Notes under the pieces: model-generated | Told to the model about the DNA's origin: nothing | Seen by the model: the letters and a program-made list of their open reading frames with translations, nothing else | Databases searched by the model: none | Virus record (IMG/VR): IMGVR_UViG_3300010885_003579 | Span: 1 to 43,761 of that record | Origin: a virus | Reading direction: 5' to 3' (one strand) | Length of the DNA: 43,761 nucleotides | Position numbers and translations under genes: made by a program | Part shown: one piece after another, positions 39,388 to 43,761 of the stretch | Layout: each line of letters opens with the position of its first letter | How positions within the stretch are numbered: position 1 is the stretch's first letter

Positions 39388-42074
39388 TGGCAACAATTGT
39401 AGGCTCAGACGAAATTCTCAAAAAGATTTCATCGCAGATTGAAAGTCAGTTCCCTGGCTTTATCCGCGAGGAAGGACCGCAATTTGTTGCCTTTCTCAAA
39501 GCATACTTTGAGTATATGGAACAGTCGGGTAACTCAGTCAACGCAATTAGAACATTGCGTGAAAACAAAGATATTGATCGCACTCTGGATTCTTTTCTGG
39601 ACTATTTCCGTAAAGAGTTCATGCTCAATATCCCAAAAGATATTTTGGCTGATAAGCGTTTGCTTGTCAAGCATATTCGTGACTTCTATCGTACACGCGG
39701 TTCGCAAGAGTCGTATCGCTTTCTTTTCCGGGCGCTTTTTGGGCAAGAGATTGAATTCTATTATCCAGGAGACGATATCCTTCGTGCGTCTGATGGTCGT
39801 TGGATACGTGAAGTTCGTCTTCGTGTGTCTGCGCCATTCTCGAAGAATCCACGTAATCTTGAGGGTAAATCCGTTAGAGGTGTAACTTCTGGTGCAACAG
39901 CATATATCCAAGATATCATTGGTACAACAGCTCTTGGTATCGAAGTATATGACATGACTGCTGAAAACATTGTTGGTACATTCCTAGACGGCGAACGCGT
40001 TTTTAATGTTGACGATCCTACAAACTATGCAACAATCAATTCACAAGTTGGTTCTATTATCAATGTCAATATCAAGAACGGCGGATCATTTCATAATCTA
40101 GGCGATTCAATAAGAATTAGTGGTGCAGGTTCTACTGAAGACGCAACTGGAACTGTTACAGAAATTACTAACTTAGGTGGTGGTGTAACCGTAAAACTAG
40201 CTAAAACTGGCGGTGGATATACCAAAGAAAATACCAAAGTTATCGTAACAGGTGGTAACGGTAAAGACTTTCAAGTTGGTATTGCTTCTTTTAAGAAACA
40301 AACTATTGGCGGACTGTCAATCAATACAGACATTATTGGTTCTGTTAAGAATGTAAAGCTAAATGAAGGTCCGTTCTTTGTTCGTTATGGCGCCAACTCT
40401 TCAACAGTTACGACCAAACTAACAGGAACTCTTACAGTATCATCTGTATCAAATACTGTTACTGGTGTTGGCACTAAGTTCCAAACACAACTTAGTGTTG
40501 GTAACTTAGTTCGTGTTAAAGGTGTAGCCAATACGCTTCGCGTTCACTCCATTTCTACTAATACATCATTTATTGCTGCATTTACTCCGCTTCAAAACGT
40601 AAGTGGTGCTAATGGTTATATTGGTCTTGCTGCTGCAAATGTTTCGACACGTTTGATTTCTGCATTGACATTTAGCACTAATGAGTTGTATGCTATCAAT
40701 GCTCTTGCGCTTATCAATCCTGGATATGGGTATACAACACTACCAACTATTCGTATCGTTGATACGTTTATCTCCGGTCTTAATCTATCGGATGGATATG
40801 GAAATAGGTATGGTAACAATGCGGTTGTTGTAGCCAACACTGCGCCAGGAACAATTAAGAAGTTGAGAATCAACTCACCTGGTTCAAACTTTGGTCGATA
40901 TGACGAAGCATCGATAGTCAATGTTACACAAGGCAATAACATTGTTTATATAACTGAAGCTGGTGCTAATACTTCCGGCTCTGCTGTATCAACATATGTA
41001 AAACGTCAAAGAACATTTGATGGTTCAGGGTATCCAATTCCATCTGGTATTATTCAGTTCTCAGGTCGTTATATTGATACTAAAGGTTTCTTAAGTTGGA
41101 ATAATCGACTACAGGATAACGAGTATTACCAAGAGTTCTCTTACGTCATTCGCGTAGCAGAATTGATGAACAAGTATAAGAATGTTGTCAAGACACTTCT
41201 GCATCCAGCAGGAACAAAGATGTTTGGCGACTATATGATCAATGCTGTAGTTGCTGCTGGTGCTCAGGTTGTTGATGAAGCAGATCAAGTTGTTCGTCGT
41301 TCTGTTCGCGAACGCATTACGTCAATTGATACAGTTAACTCTGCTGTCAATTATGCCAACTCACCGTTCTCGGAATCAATTACAGTCACAGCAACTCAGA
41401 ACGGTTCGTTTGTAGCCAATACATCTCGTACCGAATCTATAACATCTGTAGAAACGCAAAACGCAACATATACGGCTAATACATTTGCAACTGAGTCTAT
41501 TACATCAGTAGACACTTCTGCAGCAACATATACGGCTAATACGCGTATTACTGAGTCTATCACATCAGTAGATACTCTTGCAGCGACATTCATTGCCAAT
41601 ACACGTATCACTGAAACTGTATCATCTACGGCTACTCACGCGGCTACATATACAGCCAATACATTTAGAACTGAATCTATTACTGCCACAGATGTTCAAT
41701 CGAGTCAGAAGTTCCAGCTTATTCCAAATGTATATGTTAAGGTTCTCAACGCAAACAGCACGATTTCTTCAATCAGCGGTTCTTCGATTGGAACGTACTC
41801 ACCAGTTACCGTTGCAACATTCGACGGTTCGCCAAGACTCTTGCGCACAGCACAAGGAACTTCGAGGTTCGCAAACGGTCTGTTTACAGCCAATACAGGT
41901 AGCATTTCGGTTGGTGGAACTGGTTCGAACCTCTATATCATTACTGTTCCAAATTCACCAACGCCTTCGGACTCAACATATCAGGTCAACGCGATCTTCT
42001 CGAATACGGTTCTCACATTGCGCACCAATTATATCCCAACAACTGCAAACGCTCGTATCTGGTTTGGCGCCTAA
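39387..42074 (+). CDS. 7: gp7-like baseplate wedge protein with tandem repeats
   Basis: An 895-residue protein. The first ~140 residues (FPGFIREEGPQFVAFLKAYF, ILADKRLLVKHIRDFYRTRG and YRFLFRALFGQEIEFYYPGD) are conserved in large wedge proteins following gp6 in T4-like phages. The middle is beta-rich with glycine, including TGTLTVSSVSNTVTGVGTKF near residue 345. Residues 642-760 hold six units of about 20 residues, of the type TESITSVDT and TYTANT. T4 gp7 is 1032 residues; the middle and end differ, so the name is by position and N-terminus. Confidence 0.7.
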   Translation: MATIVGSDEILKKISSQIESQFPGFIREEGPQFVAFLKAYFEYMEQSGNSVNAIRTLRENKDIDRTLDSFLDYFRKEFMLNIPKDILADKRLLVKHIRDFYRTRGSQESYRFLFRALFGQEIEFYYPGDDILRASDGRWIREVRLRVSAPFSKNPRNLEGKSVRGVTSGATAYIQDIIGTTALGIEVYDMTAENIVGTFLDGERVFNVDDPTNYATINSQVGSIINVNIKNGGSFHNLGDSIRISGAGSTEDATGTVTEITNLGGGVTVKLAKTGGGYTKENTKVIVTGGNGKDFQVGIASFKKQTIGGLSINTDIIGSVKNVKLNEGPFFVRYGANSSTVTTKLTGTLTVSSVSNTVTGVGTKFQTQLSVGNLVRVKGVANTLRVHSISTNTSFIAAFTPLQNVSGANGYIGLAAANVSTRLISALTFSTNELYAINALALINPGYGYTTLPTIRIVDTFISGLNLSDGYGNRYGNNAVVVANTAPGTIKKLRINSPGSNFGRYDEASIVNVTQGNNIVYITEAGANTSGSAVSTYVKRQRTFDGSGYPIPSGIIQFSGRYIDTKGFLSWNNRLQDNEYYQEFSYVIRVAELMNKYKNVVKTLLHPAGTKMFGDYMINAVVAAGAQVVDEADQVVRRSVRERITSIDTVNSAVNYANSPFSESITVTATQNGSFVANTSRTESITSVETQNATYTANTFATESITSVDTSAATYTANTRITESITSVDTLAATFIANTRITETVSSTATHAATYTANTFRTESITATDVQSSQKFQLIPNVYVKVLNANSTISSISGSSIGTYSPVTVATFDGSPRLLRTAQGTSRFANGLFTANTGSISVGGTGSNLYIITVPNSPTPSDSTYQVNAIFSNTVLTLRTNYIPTTANARIWFGA
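41310..41700 (+). repeat. 60-bp tandem repeats in the wedge gene
   Basis: A degenerate 63-bp unit (41310-41372), then five 60-bp units at 41373, 41433, 41493, 41553 and 41613, and a partial unit from 41673. Units encode 20 residues with ESIT and the ATYTANT motif. Confidence 0.85.
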
Positions 42075-42081
42075 AACTAAG

Positions 42082-42089
42082 TATAAATA
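42082..42089 (+). promoter_or_regulatory. T4-type late promoter
   Basis: TATAAATA, 15 bp before the ATG at 42105, directly after the gp7-like gene. GGATAGGAAA provides a ribosome site. Confidence 0.65.
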
Positions 42090-42104
42090 CGGATAGGAAA
42101 CACT

Positions 42105-42677
42105 ATGACAGAAGCAATCAATTCATCGACTTTCGCCGATGCCACAGTTACTAGAGGAGCAAAAGAAGTGGAAGAAGTTAAACTCACAGGTAAATACGTC
42201 GCGCAATGCTTCGACGTTAACGGATCCCTAAAGTGGGAAGAGAAGTTCGACAACCTTGTTACCACGCAAGGTAAGAACCACATCCTCGATACATATCTGG
42301 CTGGTTCTGGATATACAGGTAAGGTATTCCTTGGTCTGATTAGCGCGACTGGTTATTCAGCGGTTGCTGCTGGTGATACAGCCAATTCGCATACTGGTTG
42401 GGTTGAGTTCTCTGGTTATTCTCAGACAACTCGTCGCCCACCAACATTCGGTGCTGCATCGAGCGGCTCAAAGGCTACTTCTTCGGCTGCTGTATTCTCG
42501 ATTACTTCAGCCAATACCATCAAGGGAACATTCCTTGTAGCCAATACAGGCACAGGTAGCGCAGCATCTAAGAGTGGATTTTCTGGTTCGCTTTACTCAG
42601 CTGGTCTATTCACTGGTGGCGATAAGACAATCGCTTCGGGTGACGTTGTTAACATCACATATACTGCTTCTGCATAA
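42105..42677 (+). CDS. virion-associated beta-rich protein, unknown function
   Basis: A 190-residue protein. Blocks VNGSLKWEEKFDNLVTTQGK, NHILDTYLAGSGYTGKVFLG, LIS and WVEFSGYSQTTRRP resemble a phage structural family (found near baseplate and tail-fibre genes) with Ser/Thr/Gly-rich strands. It has its own late promoter and its stop overlaps the gp8 start (TAATG). Likely a decoration or tail protein. Confidence 0.68.
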   Translation: MTEAINSSTFADATVTRGAKEVEEVKLTGKYVAQCFDVNGSLKWEEKFDNLVTTQGKNHILDTYLAGSGYTGKVFLGLISATGYSAVAAGDTANSHTGWVEFSGYSQTTRRPPTFGAASSGSKATSSAAVFSITSANTIKGTFLVANTGTGSAASKSGFSGSLYSAGLFTGGDKTIASGDVVNITYTASA

Positions 42678-43761
42678 TGACCGTTTTCGTACCTCGTCAC
42701 TTTAAGGTTGAACAAGCGATTCAATTTGTTGAATCGGTAAGCGAAGCTGTTCCTACACGATATTATTTCTATATCGGTAAGAGCTTTGCATTTGCCAATG
42801 CGGTGCCAATTACTGGCACAGTAAAAGTGACGAGCGCGAGCAACACGATTGTTGGTCAAGGAACTTTATTCAACGCAGAACTTGCTGTCGGTGATCGTAT
42901 CACAGTTACAGGTCAATACAATGTTAGTATCGGTAATACGCAACCTCATGTTGTAAGAGTTCATCAGATCCTTACTGGTCAGACGATGATCGTGACGCCG
43001 CGCCCAGTAACAACTATCACATCTGGCGCTAACGCATACATTCGTAAGTTGTGGTCTGAAATCGATCCTCCTGTTCCTGATAACAACTATCAAAACATTT
43101 ACTATGATATATGGCGCAATATGATGTCTTTGAAGAAAGTTCAAACATCTGATGTTTCTCATGTTATAACACGTTATAATTGGACAAACAATCAATATTA
43201 TACTAAATATGATGACCTAGATACAGAATTGTATGGTAAACGTTTTTACACATATACATCAGATCATAACGTATACAAGTGTATCGATAATAATCGTGGC
43301 GCTAACTCAACTGTTATGCCAACGGGAACTGGTACATCGCTAATTAGTACAGCTGATGGTTATCGTTGGAAATACATGTATACGGTTTCTGCTGGTGAAA
43401 TCCTCAAGTTCCGTACACCAGATTATATTCCAGTCAAGACGCTAACAGCTAACGACGGTTCATCGCAATGGACCGTACAGCAGAATGCTAGAACATCTGG
43501 TAATGGCGCTATTTTTCAAATTCATATTTTGGCTAATGGTTCTGGATATCTTCATACGACAAACACATTCCAAACCGTTACAAATACATCTTGGGTAAAG
43601 TTAAAGCCAACTGCTTCTGCTATCGACGGAACGTATGTTGGTTCTGGTTTGTTTATTAGTGAAGGTGCTGCTTCTGGTCAACTGCGTAAGATTGTAAAGT
43701 ATTGGGGGGCCAATAATACACTTATTGTTAACTCAGCATTTACTGTTACGCCAAATACTTC
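42677..43761 (+). CDS. 8: gp8-like baseplate wedge protein (3' end outside window)
   Basis: An open frame from the ATG at 42677 to the right edge, 361 residues visible. Recognisable gp8 blocks are AVPTRYYFYIGKS, ISTADGYRWKYMYTVSAG and KCIDNNRGANSTVMPTGTG. T4 gp8 is about 334 residues. The extra length is partly a beta domain near residues 49-75 (TGTVKVTSASNTIVGQGTLF) that resembles one in the gp7-like gene. It overlaps the previous stop by one base. Confidence 0.85.
   Translation, partial: MTVFVPRHFKVEQAIQFVESVSEAVPTRYYFYIGKSFAFANAVPITGTVKVTSASNTIVGQGTLFNAELAVGDRITVTGQYNVSIGNTQPHVVRVHQILTGQTMIVTPRPVTTITSGANAYIRKLWSEIDPPVPDNNYQNIYYDIWRNMMSLKKVQTSDVSHVITRYNWTNNQYYTKYDDLDTELYGKRFYTYTSDHNVYKCIDNNRGANSTVMPTGTGTSLISTADGYRWKYMYTVSAGEILKFRTPDYIPVKTLTANDGSSQWTVQQNARTSGNGAIFQIHILANGSGYLHTTNTFQTVTNTSWVKLKPTASAIDGTYVGSGLFISEGAASGQLRKIVKYWGANNTLIVNSAFTVTPNT

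Noticed and set aside
41396-41611. Minus-strand frame of 71 codons with internal repeats
   Set aside because: It is the reverse reading of the 60-bp repeats in the wedge gene; no start signal.
42866-43195. 109-codon minus-strand frame
   Set aside because: Antisense shadow of gp8.
1-43761. CRISPR array, insertion sequence or transposon
   Set aside because: No regularly spaced repeats with spacers, no transposase and no terminal repeats seen.

Overview
The window looks like part of the genome of a T4-superfamily myovirus that probably infects an alphaproteobacterium. The T4-type genes recognised by protein sequence are rnh, gene 1 (dNMP kinase), gp33-like, gp59, gp32, gp26, gp2-like, gp4/50, gp48, gp53, gp25, gp6, a gp7-like wedge protein and gp8. 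Many of the other genes (DUF6433, PhoH-like, ThyX, MazG-like, 2OG-Fe(II) oxygenase, twitch radical SAM) are typical of marine and rhizobial T4-like phages. The host guess rests on a circularly permuted two-piece tmRNA whose tag is ANDNALIETRLAA. Permuted ssrA beginning ANDN is characteristic of alphaproteobacteria.

Layout. Positions 1-4.2 kb: the C-terminal part of an outer-membrane-like beta-barrel protein, a tRNA-Trp, then a tight run of radical SAM protein, Asp/Asn hydroxylase-like protein, YkuK-type RNase H fold protein and 2OG-Fe(II) oxygenase. Positions 4.2-24.1 kb (all + strand): an accessory, nucleotide-metabolism and replication region made of short operons. Eight plus-strand promoters have a -35, an exact 17-bp spacer and a -10 close to the sigma-70 consensus (five are perfect), and a ninth, weaker one precedes gp32. 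In five cases the TGA inside the -35 hexamer TTGACA/T is also the stop codon of the preceding gene. This region holds a glycosyltransferase, RNase H, MazG-like protein, many tiny ORFs, gene 1 kinase, ThyX, PhoH, a PD-(D/E)XK nuclease, the tmRNA, KdsA, a cupin-DUF1289 protein, a gp33-like coactivator, gp59 and gp32. It closes with a strong terminator.

Positions 24.2-30.6 kb are on the minus strand: two large tail proteins, one with both a lysozyme-type and an M15 peptidase domain, then gp26 with a likely -1 frameshift extension, a gp54-like protein, a gp2-like protein and gp4. Positions 30.6-43.8 kb are on the plus strand: gp48, gp53, a hub protein, a split gp5 (OB-fold and needle encoded separately), gp25, gp6, a gp7-like wedge protein and gp8, which runs off the right edge. 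T4-like late promoter motifs (TATAAATA) precede gp48, the 42105 gene and the tmRNA, and one lies on the minus strand inside gp4.

The most unusual items are the phage-borne two-piece tmRNA under an apparently composite early/late promoter, the KdsA + cupin-DUF1289 pair, the beta-barrel protein, the gp26 slippery T8 run, and a consensus antisense promoter in the baseplate operon. No integrase, transposon or CRISPR array was seen. All family calls come from reading the sequence by eye; no database search was run.
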